DNA of 64,000 nt. Source: Fictibacillus phosphorivorans. Its GTDB lineage: Bacteria > Bacillota > Bacilli > Bacillales > Fictibacillaceae. The stretch lies in the NCBI RefSeq assembly GCF_001619875.1, contig NZ_LRFC01000008.1, positions 124,001 to 188,000 of the forward strand. Direction: 5' to 3'. This document shows, one piece after another, positions 39,979 through 47,764 of the stretch. A model generated the notes under the pieces. That model saw only the letters and a program-made list of their open reading frames with translations. It searched no databases and had not been told where the DNA came from. The position numbers and the translations under genes are program-made. Positions within the stretch are counted from its first letter, which is position 1, and every line of letters starts with the position of its first letter.

Positions 39979-40017
39979 AAACCTTAAGATATGCTAGTCC
40001 ATGTCTTAAGGTTTTTT
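39977..40017 (+). terminator. Terminator overlapping the stop of the 39.2-40.0 kb gene
   Basis: Thirteen-bp stem AAAAACCTTAAGA (39977-39989) with 40004-40016, followed by T-rich sequence. Confidence 0.9.
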
Positions 40018-40160
40018 CTATCATTGACTTAAACACGAATGAAAATAAAATTTTTTATAAAATTGTTCGTATTTCACTTGAAATACCTTTGGATAATTGT
40101 TATATTTACCAAGGGAAAAAGAGTTCAAGAAAAACGACCAAGAATTTCAAGGGGGATATT

Positions 40161-41624
40161 ATGAATACCCATTATGATGTAATTGTTGTTGGCGCAGGTC
40201 CTGCAGGTATTTTTACGAGCTACGAATTAACTAGACAGCTTCCTGAAGCGAAGATTTTATTAATAGATAAAGGTCATGACATTTATGCCCGTTCATGCCC
40301 GATTTTAGAGAAGAAAATACAAAAATGTCCTCCAGCAGCTGGGAGAAAAGAATTTGCTGGCTGCTTACCTGCATGCTCCATTACGAATGGTTTTGGGGGA
40401 GCAGGTGCTTATTCCGATGGAAAATTCAATATTACGAGTGAATTTGGCGGATGGATGACGGATTATCTTTCTGAAGAAAAAGTGGTTGAACTTATTAAAT
40501 ATGTGGATGAAATCAATCTAGAGCACGGTGCAACGGATTCGATAACCGATCCTCTTACACCAGAAGTTAAAGATATCGAAAAACGTGGATATGCTGCTGG
40601 TTTGAAGCTGTTGCGCGCTCAAGTTCGTCATTTGGGTACAGAACAGAACCTTGAAATTCTTAAGAGCATCTATGAATATTTAAAAACACGCATTGAGATG
40701 AAATACAAAGCTGAAGTAGAAGATCTTATTACAGAACGTGCTACTGAGGGACATGTTGCAAAAGGAATCCTCTTAAAAGATGGCACTTCCCTTCATGCTG
40801 AAAAAGTGGTAATTGTTCCAGGCCGTGATGGTTCTTCTTGGCTGACAAAAATTCTTAAGAAGAGACGGATTAAAATGACAGCAAACCAAGTTGATATTGG
40901 TGTGCGCGTTGAGACATCCAACATTGTAATGGAAGAAATCAATAAACATCTGTACGAAGGCAAGTTTGTTTTCAATACTTCTGTAGGTACAAAAGTTAGA
41001 ACGTTCTGCTCGAATCCTTCTGGTCACGTTGTAGTAGAGAATCATTCGGGAATCATGCTTGCAAACGGACATGCTTATAAAGATCCTAAGCTTGGCAGTG
41101 AAAATACAAACTTTGCCCTTCTTGTTTCTCATCAATTTGCTGAACCGTTTGATCAACCGACTGAATATGCCCATGAAGTATCTCGATTAGCAAATCAGCT
41201 CTCAATGGGTGGACTCGTTGTTCAAAAATACGGGGATATATTAAAAGGCCGACGCTCTACTGAAAAGCGGATTAAAGAAGGGTTTCTCCACCCTACATTA
41301 AAAGAAGCTGTTCCTGGTGACTTAGGGTTAGTGCTTCCGTATAACACGATGAAAAGCTTAATTGAGATGACAGAAGCGTTAGATAAAGTTACACCAGGCA
41401 TTGCTTCAGAACACACATTGTTTTACGGCGTAGAAGCAAAGTTCTATTCTGCACGGCCGAAGCTTGATGACAAGTTTGAATCTGAAATCAACGGATTATA
41501 TGTCGGCGGAGATGGAGCTGGAATAACCCGCGGTCTTGCACAAGCGAGCGCATGCGGTGTTTGGATTGCACAGAATGTAGCCGCTAAGATTAAAGAAAAT
41601 AAAAAAATGCCAGCGATGGTTTAA
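40161..41624 (+). CDS. FAD-dependent dehydrogenase (COG2509-like)
   Basis: 487 residues. N-terminal dinucleotide fold YDVIVVGAGPAGIFTSYEL. A cysteine-rich block CPILEKKIQKCPPAAGRKEFAGCLPACSI follows at about residues 50-78, then GFGGAGAYSDGKFN. The C-terminal FAD motif is INGLYVGGDGAGITRGLAQAS. This matches the group of uncharacterised FAD-dependent dehydrogenases found in many Firmicutes; the redox partner is unknown. The frame opens at 39951, but the ATG at 40161 after AAGGGGGA gives the Rossmann start and was chosen. A PurBox-like sequence lies 87 bp upstream (see findings). Confidence 0.85.
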   Translation: MNTHYDVIVVGAGPAGIFTSYELTRQLPEAKILLIDKGHDIYARSCPILEKKIQKCPPAAGRKEFAGCLPACSITNGFGGAGAYSDGKFNITSEFGGWMTDYLSEEKVVELIKYVDEINLEHGATDSITDPLTPEVKDIEKRGYAAGLKLLRAQVRHLGTEQNLEILKSIYEYLKTRIEMKYKAEVEDLITERATEGHVAKGILLKDGTSLHAEKVVIVPGRDGSSWLTKILKKRRIKMTANQVDIGVRVETSNIVMEEINKHLYEGKFVFNTSVGTKVRTFCSNPSGHVVVENHSGIMLANGHAYKDPKLGSENTNFALLVSHQFAEPFDQPTEYAHEVSRLANQLSMGGLVVQKYGDILKGRRSTEKRIKEGFLHPTLKEAVPGDLGLVLPYNTMKSLIEMTEALDKVTPGIASEHTLFYGVEAKFYSARPKLDDKFESEINGLYVGGDGAGITRGLAQASACGVWIAQNVAAKIKENKKMPAMV

Positions 41625-41631
41625 TTTAAGG

Positions 41632-41659
41632 AAGACTCGGCGAATGCTGGGTCTTTTTT
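41632..41659 (+). terminator. Terminator after the FAD dehydrogenase gene
   Basis: Ten-bp stem with two G-U pairs (41632-41641 with 41646-41655), followed by six T. Confidence 0.8.
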
Positions 41660-41664
41660 GTGTA

Positions 41665-42129
41665 TTATGTTAGTACTAAAAAATATACCTTTGCACTGTC
41701 TAGAGCTTCTCTAAGATGGATAAAAGCCATGAAACATTTGTAGCCTGCAAACATTGCAAATAACCAAAGAATAGGTGTTATGTGTCTTTTGTTGTTTTTA
41801 CCTTTTTTATAATTAATCCACGCTACAAATCCGATTATCAATAAGTAGAAAGCAAATAAGAATAATGTAATGCTTTGTAAGTCACTTTCATTAACCGCAC
41901 TTCTGAAACGATCTAATTCATGACGGTTCTCTTCATTCTCTTCAATATGATACTGCTTCTTACCATTTCCGATTTTCCAGGTGAATATTTTGGACTCTCC
42001 CATCACCGTATAATGATAGCCCCATGCTTTCCCTTCACTAAGTACTTCTGGTGATGCATGTACAGAAGTGCCCCCCACCAAAATAATAAATGTGATCATT
42101 GCTACCCATTTTTTGATGAAGTTTCTCAT
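41665..42129 (-). CDS. Exported membrane protein of unknown function
   Basis: 154 residues. Signal-like first helix (about 6-24), an extracytoplasmic stretch containing SEGKAWGYHYTVMGESKIFTW, then two more helices (about 91-108 and 122-140) with a short KKGKNNKRH loop between. Family not recognised. ATG at 42129 was chosen because AGGAGG lies 6 nt upstream; the longer frame begins at 42144. Convergent with the FAD dehydrogenase gene. Confidence 0.65.
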   Translation of the reverse strand: MRNFIKKWVAMITFIILVGGTSVHASPEVLSEGKAWGYHYTVMGESKIFTWKIGNGKKQYHIEENEENRHELDRFRSAVNESDLQSITLFLFAFYLLIIGFVAWINYKKGKNNKRHITPILWLFAMFAGYKCFMAFIHLREALDSAKVYFLVLT

Positions 42130-42322
42130 GTATCTCCTCCTCAACTAATTCTATATCAGAATGTTTCCACCTTTTTTCCAAACGAAAACAACCCATATCT
42201 AAAAAAAGCTAATCTTTCACATTTGGACATTATCTTTGCGATATAAGGAATTAGTAAAAGTTAACGTTCAGGTTAGAATGCATACAAAATTTCTATCTGA
42301 TGAATGATCTTGTTTCACATGC

Positions 42323-42362
42323 AAAAAAAAGATGCCCTAGAATTTTTAAATTCTAAGGCATC
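42323..42362 (-). terminator. Terminator after brnQ
   Basis: Fifteen-bp stem GATGCCCTAGAATTT (42331-42345) with 42347-42362. Eight T follow on the minus strand. Confidence 0.93.
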
Positions 42363-42370
42363 ATTGATTT

Positions 42371-43681
42371 TTATGCGGAGAAAATAACAATTCTTCCTCT
42401 GATAAGTGCAATGATAAATCCGACAATCGCACCGATTATAGCTGGTAAAAGCCAGCCGATTCCTTCTGCATATAAAGGAATATAAGAGTAGAACTGTTCA
42501 ATTGAACCTAGGTTAAAGCCAAATGCTTTTAATCCGTCTGCAATGGAAATGAGTGCTGTAGCAATGATTCCACCAATGTAAACTTCTTGTCTGCCTGAAA
42601 AGGCATCGTGAAAATAAGAAAGAATGATGAGTACAATGGCTATTGGATAGATAGCAGTTAAAACAGGAACAGAAACTTTGATTAACTGACTTAGACCAAG
42701 ATTCGCTACACCTGCACTAAAAATACTTAACACTAAAATAACGGCTTTATAAGAAAGCTTCGGAAACATTTTATTTGCAAACTCACCGCATGCTGTTACA
42801 AGTCCAACTGATGTAGTTAAGCAGGCAAGTGCTACAGCAAGGCCAAGAAGTAAATTTCCGGGTTGTCCAAACAATTGGGAAACGACATTTGTTAAGATCT
42901 GTCCACCATTATCTGATTTGCCCAGTGATTGACTTGTTGCGCCAAGGTATGCAAGGATTCCATACACTGCTGCTAAACATAAAGCGGCAATAACACCTGC
43001 TTTGATAACCATTTTAGTCACTTGTTCTTTCTTCATACCTGGTTGCTTTACCGCTGTGATTACAACGATTCCAAATGCAAGAGCACCAAGTGTATCCATT
43101 GTTAAATAGCCATCCATGAACCCTTTGATTAACGGGCTGCTCGCATATTCTGGCGTTGCTTGCCCTAACTTTCCAACCGGTGTAATTATTGCTTTTACAA
43201 GTACAGTTCCGATTATAATCAACAACAAAGGTGTTAAGATGTTGCCAATCCGGTCAACAAGCTTTGAAGGATTTAATGCTAGCCAGTACGTTAGAGCAAA
43301 AAAAGCGACAGTAAATAAAAATAAAGGCAATCCGCCCTTTATACTCTCAGGCAAAAATGGCATAACCGCCATTTCATATGCAACGGTTCCTGTTCTCGGA
43401 ATTCCAAAAAACGGTCCGATTGCTAAATAGAGAATAACAGCAAAACCTACTCCAAATAGAGGATTTACACGTTCTGTCAGAGTCTGTAGTCCCCCACCTG
43501 AACGAGCTAGCGCGATAACGCCTAATAATGGTAAACCGACTCCTGTTATAAAAAAGCCAAGCATGGATTGCCAGACCAAAACTCCTGCTGACTGTCCTAA
43601 TGCTGGCGGAAAAATTAAATTCCCAGCCCCAAAAAACAAAGCAAATAACATCAAGCCCACCGAGAGCGTTCGTTTCTCCAT
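42371..43681 (-). CDS. brnQ: Branched-chain amino acid transporter BrnQ
   Basis: 436-residue integral membrane protein with about twelve helices. The LIVCS-family signature starts at the N-terminus: GLMLFALFFGAGNLIFPP. GIPRTGTVAYEMAV and ACLTTSVGLVTACGEF are further family blocks. It is a sodium- or proton-driven importer of isoleucine, leucine and valine. The frame extends to 43789, but the ATG at 43681 with CGGAGGAGG is the clear start. No T-box leader is visible. A Spo0A-box-like sequence lies about 50 bp upstream. Confidence 0.95.
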   Translation of the reverse strand: MEKRTLSVGLMLFALFFGAGNLIFPPALGQSAGVLVWQSMLGFFITGVGLPLLGVIALARSGGGLQTLTERVNPLFGVGFAVILYLAIGPFFGIPRTGTVAYEMAVMPFLPESIKGGLPLFLFTVAFFALTYWLALNPSKLVDRIGNILTPLLLIIIGTVLVKAIITPVGKLGQATPEYASSPLIKGFMDGYLTMDTLGALAFGIVVITAVKQPGMKKEQVTKMVIKAGVIAALCLAAVYGILAYLGATSQSLGKSDNGGQILTNVVSQLFGQPGNLLLGLAVALACLTTSVGLVTACGEFANKMFPKLSYKAVILVLSIFSAGVANLGLSQLIKVSVPVLTAIYPIAIVLIILSYFHDAFSGRQEVYIGGIIATALISIADGLKAFGFNLGSIEQFYSYIPLYAEGIGWLLPAIIGAIVGFIIALIRGRIVIFSA

Positions 43682-43730
43682 GTTAGTTGTCCTCCTCCGT
43701 GGTCGTTTATTTAAATTAGTATATATCGAA

Positions 43731-43741
43731 TTTTGTCGAAT
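43731..43741 (+). promoter_or_regulatory. Spo0A-box-like sequence upstream of brnQ
   Basis: TTTTGTCGAAT fits the 0A-box core TGTCGAA. A single box, close to possible promoter elements, so binding is uncertain. Confidence 0.35.
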
Positions 43742-43832
43742 TATTTTTAATCCATATGTATTTGTAACATGATATTTGATTGGAGTCAATATTCAGATAT
43801 AAAGAATTTTCTAATAAATGATGACAAAATGT

Positions 43833-43859
43833 AAGGGCTGAGAATTTGCTCAGCCCTTT
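43833..43859 (-). terminator. Hairpin after the YhcN-type gene
   Basis: Ten-bp perfect stem AAGGGCTGAG (43833-43842) with 43849-43858 and a 6-nt loop. The T-tail on the minus strand is interrupted, so it may be moderate. Confidence 0.7.
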
Positions 43860-43867
43860 GTTATTGA

Positions 43868-44413
43868 TTAACGGTTTGTTGGAAACACGCGTTGAATCGT
43901 TTCATTAAACTCTTTGATGAAACCTGACACTGGATTTCCTTTGTTGATCTCATCTGCATAACCTCTCAAACGATCCATGAAATCAGGGTTTGTAGAAACA
44001 AATACATCATTGATGTCTGGGTCTGTGCTTCTTACAGCATCCCCAATTTTTTTCTCTGTTTCTTTCGATAATTTTTGGCTCTCTCCGCCTTCGAGCATAG
44101 CAGCGACATAAGCATTATTATCGGTAACGATAACCGTAGCGTTCTGAACTTCTTTTAAGTCTGTAACTTTATTAGCAGCTTCGTCAGCAACATCCATTCG
44201 CGCATTTTCATCGTAACGGTAGTTGTCTGTCCCCATGTTCATATTGTTGTTCATATCGTTCATGTCACGGTCAGCACGATTATCATAATTTACTTTTGTC
44301 ATGTTATCACGTGCTTCTCTTCCTAAGTCCTTATCATTATTGTTCATACCACAAGCACCTAAAAAGGAAGAAAGCATAACTGCCATAGATGTAACAAGAA
44401 TAGTCTTTTTCAT
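43868..44413 (-). CDS. YhcN/YlaJ-family sporulation lipoprotein
   Basis: 181 residues. Lipoprotein signal (SSFLGAC, Cys 21), then an Asn/Asp/Met-rich low-complexity stretch (about 40-65), then the YhcN/YlaJ domain: VADEAANKVTDLKEVQNATVIV, YVAAMLEG, LSKETEKKIGDAVRSTDPDINDVFVSTNPDF. Family members are found in the spore membrane or cortex region and affect outgrowth; no enzymatic role is known. ATG at 44413 follows AAAGGAGTG. Monocistronic. Confidence 0.88.
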   Translation of the reverse strand: MKKTILVTSMAVMLSSFLGACGMNNNDKDLGREARDNMTKVNYDNRADRDMNDMNNNMNMGTDNYRYDENARMDVADEAANKVTDLKEVQNATVIVTDNNAYVAAMLEGGESQKLSKETEKKIGDAVRSTDPDINDVFVSTNPDFMDRLRGYADEINKGNPVSGFIKEFNETIQRVFPTNR

Positions 44414-44512
44414 TAAATGACACTCCTTTAAAAATTTTTGACTGTCATCTAATAAAATTTGTAGGAACAAGGGAAAATATACATAGGGGCCGTAATTGCA
44501 AGGAAATGGATA

Positions 44513-44538
44513 TAAAAAAACGCCTCCCCAATCAGGCA
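44513..44538 (-). terminator. Weak terminator after the DedA gene
   Basis: Short GCCT/AGGC stem with 8-nt loop, followed by eight T on the minus strand. Confidence 0.5.
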
Positions 44539-44546
44539 GACGATTT

Positions 44547-45161
44547 CTATTTAAATCCTTCGTTAGAATATGAACTTTTGTTTTTCGGCTTGAAGATTAG
44601 CCAAGCAATGACACTAAGAACAACAATCGTAAATGCATACAACCCAATTTTATGGATTACATCCATCACAAGAGCCCAGCGTCCTGCAAGCTGATAGCCA
44701 ATCAGTAAGAAAAAGGAACACCAAAATACAGCTCCGGTATAGGCATAAAGGGCAAACTGCCTCCAGTTTAATGAATACATTCCTGCAAAATAAGCAGTCA
44801 GATGTCTAACACCTGGCATGAAGTACCCAAAGAACAAAGCTGCCTTTCCATATTTCAAAAAGAAATTTTGTGTTTTATTTATTTTATCTTCGGAAATTCC
44901 AATCTTCGGGCCTAGTTTTTTTAATAAAGGCTTACCAAAGCTTGTTCCAATATAATAACTCCCCGTTATACCTGTAATCGCACCTAAAAAAGCACTTAAT
45001 ACAGCAGGCACTGCTTCAAGATCTCCTGCAAAGATGAAGTAGCCTACTGTGGCAAGAAGGATTTCATCAGGAATCGGCAGCCCAATAATACCTAATGCCA
45101 ATAATAAAAAAATCCCAAAATAACTATATTGATGAATAATATTTATTAAGTCAAATTCCAT
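44547..45161 (-). CDS. DedA-family membrane protein
   Basis: 204 residues, about five membrane helices. DedA signatures: GIIGLPIPDEILLATVGYFIF, GITGSYYIGTSFGKPLLKKLG and FFGYFMPGVRHLTAYFAGMYSLNWRQF (which holds the essential basic residue). Recent work assigns this family to flippases that recycle undecaprenyl phosphate or phosphatidylethanolamine. Which lipid this one moves cannot be told. The frame extends to 45197; ATG at 45161 gives the usual short N-terminus, although its ribosome site is weak. Confidence 0.85.
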   Translation of the reverse strand: MEFDLINIIHQYSYFGIFLLLALGIIGLPIPDEILLATVGYFIFAGDLEAVPAVLSAFLGAITGITGSYYIGTSFGKPLLKKLGPKIGISEDKINKTQNFFLKYGKAALFFGYFMPGVRHLTAYFAGMYSLNWRQFALYAYTGAVFWCSFFLLIGYQLAGRWALVMDVIHKIGLYAFTIVVLSVIAWLIFKPKNKSSYSNEGFK

Positions 45162-45282
45162 GACGTCACCAACTTCTTTTTTTACACCTTCTACCATTGT
45201 AACGATAAATTAGGTATTTTGGGAAGGGGAAAATACATTTTATAAGAATATTATAACATATGCATATGGGACGAGATGGACC

Positions 45283-45798
45283 CTATGTGCGTATTCCCTG
45301 TAAATCAAACCATGCAAAGCATTCTTCCGTTAGTTCTTGCTTACCAATCAGAATTTGTTCCTCGTCTATTTTTTTCCCGCCTAATGAAATATAAGCTTGT
45401 TTAGCGGGATTATCTTTCAAAACCCAAACAATCATACTGTTCTTGTCTATCGCTGCAAGTTCAGTCACAAACATGCGTAACATTTTCGTTCCAAATCCCT
45501 TTTGCTGGACATGTTTTAATAAGTAAAAGGCATATACTTCTCCCGCGTTTGGATGATGGGATCGAATAGCACCTCCAGAAATAAAGCCGCATAGATTTCT
45601 TTCGTCATCTTCTAAAACTAAAACGATATGTGAATTTCCTTGCCTTAGCCATTTTTCCCATTTGGCTGTTCGTTCTTCAATCGACATTTGTGCCAAGTAG
45701 TCTGAATCCACTAATCCCTTATACGATTGCTGCCAGCTTTTTACGTGCACTTGTGCGATGTTAGCTGCGTCTGTTAGAACAGCCCGTCTTATTTTCAT
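45283..45798 (-). CDS. GNAT-family N-acetyltransferase
   Basis: 171 residues. MKIRRAVLTDAANIAQVHVKSWQQSYKGLV is the typical GNAT N-terminus. The acetyl-CoA loop is HVQQKGFGTKMLRMF, followed by IVWVLKDNPAKQAYISLGGK. Substrate unknown. ATG at 45798 follows GAGGTG by 6 nt; the upstream GTG is part of the ribosome site. It lies after the Nif3 pseudogene. Confidence 0.88.
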   Translation of the reverse strand: MKIRRAVLTDAANIAQVHVKSWQQSYKGLVDSDYLAQMSIEERTAKWEKWLRQGNSHIVLVLEDDERNLCGFISGGAIRSHHPNAGEVYAFYLLKHVQQKGFGTKMLRMFVTELAAIDKNSMIVWVLKDNPAKQAYISLGGKKIDEEQILIGKQELTEECFAWFDLQGIRT

Positions 45799-45827
45799 GT
45801 TGTTCACCTCATGTTAGTATTTTTCAA

Positions 45828-46746
45828 CTAAATCCACCACTTGCTTTGCGGCAATAGTGTTACAGGCAGTTGAAACCTTTCTTCAAACCAAGGTTTCATG
45901 TGTGTTGCATGCACTAAATATTCAGAGGCTGCATGTGAAACTCCTATTAAACTCATTGATGTTGTACCAATAAAATTTTTCATTTGTTCATATTTCTTTT
46001 TCCCATAATCATTATCGATATGACAATGCACTTCTCCCGTCAAATAAGCTTGTGCTCCCATCTTTTCCGCTTCTTTCATTGCATTAACTTTATCACCACA
46101 GCCTGCTACGATTGCTATTTTTGTAATTTGAGAGTGTGGAGTTCCCTGAACATCTGCATAAGGAATAGAAAAAACTTCTTTTGATGCAGCAATCAAATGT
46201 TCTGTAGAAATGGGGTCAACCTCACATATGACACCACATGCTCCTTTCTCATCATGAAAAAACTCACCAACTACTTCTGCATTGAATGCTTCAGCTATCG
46301 CATCGCTCGTACTGATTACTCTGGAATAATCAAGCGGTACATGAAGAGTATATACAGATAGAAACTTACCTTTCATCTGTTGTATATAATGAGGAGCAAT
46401 AGGGATAAAATCCTCTTCCCCACTTTCCTCGGGGATCACCACACTCCATAACGAGTGGATGGTGCATAAATAACAAATCGCCAGGGCTGCTTTCTTCAAT
46501 AAAACGAGTTAACACTTCGTCTGATGGAAACACAGCCAGAAAAACACGGCTAACCTCTTCTTTTCCTCTTAACATGAGTCCGTTAAAAAGTTGTGTAAAT
46601 TCTGTTTCGAATTCCTTTCTCCAATCAAAGGCAATAGTGTCATATACCATAGGGATAAAACGGCTGAACGCTGGATCTGTTCCGATCTCCCTATAACGGA
46701 CAAAAAGCTCATCAATTGCAGCATCGATCTTTCTCAATTGAACCAT
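45828..46746 (-). pseudogene. Nif3-like dinuclear-metal protein, frameshifted
   Basis: Two overlapping frames together give one Nif3/YqfO-type protein of about 305 residues. The upstream frame (46746 to about 46410) has VFPSDEVL and LLFMHHPLVME (metal His pair) and runs as KWGRGF. The downstream frame continues as IPIAPHYIQQMKGKFLSVYT to GEVHCHIDND and GVSHAASEYLV (metal ligands). The junction falls at the AAAA run 46407-46410 (TTTT on the coding strand): removing one T restores a single frame. Either a true frameshift mutation or a homopolymer sequencing error. No slippery-site arrangement suggests programmed shifting. The start at 46746 follows AGGTGAG. Confidence 0.8.
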
Positions 46747-46750
46747 GTTA

Positions 46751-47176
46751 TTACTCACCTATCCTTTTTATAAAATAAATAATCTCTGGATCTCCCTCAT
46801 CTAAGTTGTCAACCTTACCACTTTTACTGAACCCATTCTTCGTGAACACCCTTTTCATAGACTCGTTTGATTCATTGGTGGATGAGAATATTTTTACTGT
46901 TGGTGAAATCTGTTTGATTCGGCTCAATAAGGCACTAGCTAGACCTTTTCTTTGATGTGCTGGATCGATCATAAGAAGAGATATAAAACAGCATTCAAAA
47001 AAATGAACATGATAGATAAGAAATCCAAATAATTCACCTTCTGAAGATATGATTAAGCACCTTTCCTCTATTACTGCCTGACTTATCTCTCCTTTTCTTC
47101 GATCACTTCCAATTATTCTTTGATCAATATTTATAATTGCATTGATATCCTGTTCATTTGCTTGCCGGATTTCCAT
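46751..47176 (-). CDS. GNAT-family N-acetyltransferase
   Basis: 141 residues. N-terminal MEIRQANEQDINAIINIDQRIIG, then LLMIDPAHQRKGLASALLSRI (acetyl-CoA binding) and STNESNESMKRVFTKNGFSKSG. Substrate unknown. ATG at 47176 lies 9 nt after AAAGAGG; the ATG at 47185 abuts that site. The Nif3-like gene starts just past its stop, so the two are cotranscribed. Confidence 0.88.
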   Translation of the reverse strand: MEIRQANEQDINAIINIDQRIIGSDRRKGEISQAVIEERCLIISSEGELFGFLIYHVHFFECCFISLLMIDPAHQRKGLASALLSRIKQISPTVKIFSSTNESNESMKRVFTKNGFSKSGKVDNLDEGDPEIIYFIKRIGE

Positions 47177-47244
47177 ATGTATCATCCTCTTTGTGATTAT
47201 GAATGGGTTTGCTACAATAAAGAGAAAAAAGTTGAGGTGTTAAT

Positions 47245-47556
47245 ATGGCTATTGTAGACATTACGATCATTCCAATCGGTACAGAAACGCCAAGTGTCAG
47301 TGCTTATGTAGCAGAAATTCAAAAAGTTCTTGAGCAAAACAAAGATAAAGTGAACTACCAGCTTACGCCAATGAGCACATTAATCGAGGGGGAACTCTCA
47401 GATCTTTTTGATGTCATCCAGCAGTTGCATGAAGTGCCGTTCTCTAAAGGCATTCAGCGGGTTGCAACGAATATCAGGATAGATGACCGCAGAGATAAAA
47501 AGTCCACGATGGCTGGTAAACTGAAAGCTGTTGAGGCACAGATGAGTAAGGAGTAA
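47245..47556 (+). CDS. MTH1187-family thiamine-binding protein
   Basis: 103 residues, the size of the YkoF-related MTH1187 family (B. subtilis YqgV type). Pattern: AIVDITIIPIGTETPSVSAYV at the N-terminus, YQLTPMSTLIEGELSDLFDVIQ in the centre and GIQRVATNIRIDDRRDKKSTM near the end. Members fold as ferredoxin-like tetramers and bind thiamine or related ligands. No thiamine gene or riboswitch is adjacent. GAGGTG ribosome site. Confidence 0.88.
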   Translation: MAIVDITIIPIGTETPSVSAYVAEIQKVLEQNKDKVNYQLTPMSTLIEGELSDLFDVIQQLHEVPFSKGIQRVATNIRIDDRRDKKSTMAGKLKAVEAQMSKE

Positions 47557-47596
47557 GTGCAGGATTTGCTCGTGTGCTAAGTTGAGAGTAAATCTT

Positions 47597-47651
47597 GTAT
47601 GGCGCTCGTATTTTCCGTATGGCGCTCATATTTTCCGTATGGCGCTCGTTC
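47597..47651. repeat. 20-bp periodic array D (two and a half units)
   Basis: GTATGGCGCTC begins at 47597, 47617 and 47637, exactly 20 bp apart; the two full units differ at one base. On the minus strand the unit contains ATACGGAAAAT, like array C but one base shorter. The third copy runs into a terminator arm. Confidence 0.85.
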
Positions 47652-47682
47652 AGCATGCAATTTATGCTGCTGAACGAGCTTT
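47644..47682. terminator. Hairpin built on the last unit of array D
   Basis: Twelve-bp perfect stem GCTCGTTCAGCA (47644-47655) with 47668-47679. The left arm begins inside the third repeat copy. A short TTT follows on the plus strand. It probably terminates the thiamine-binding gene. Confidence 0.7.
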
Positions 47683-47709
47683 AAACCAATCTATGCATAC
47701 ATATTTAGA

Positions 47710-47757
47710 AAAAAGCTTACTCTCATAGGGCTATTTGCCCCGCACAGAGTAAGCTTT
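47710..47757 (-). terminator. Terminator after floT
   Basis: Stem AAAAGCTTACTCT (47711-47723) with 47746-47757 and a GC-rich inner part. Six T follow on the minus strand. Confidence 0.92.
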
Positions 47758-47764
47758 CCTCAAT

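Noticed and set aside
43682-43867. T-box leader for brnQ
   Set aside because: The spacer is too short and lacks the T-box sequence and a leader terminator.
46366-46499. Programmed ribosomal frameshifting in the Nif3-family gene
   Set aside because: No stop codon or slippery heptamer sits at the junction and no downstream structure was obvious; mutation or a base-calling error is simpler.
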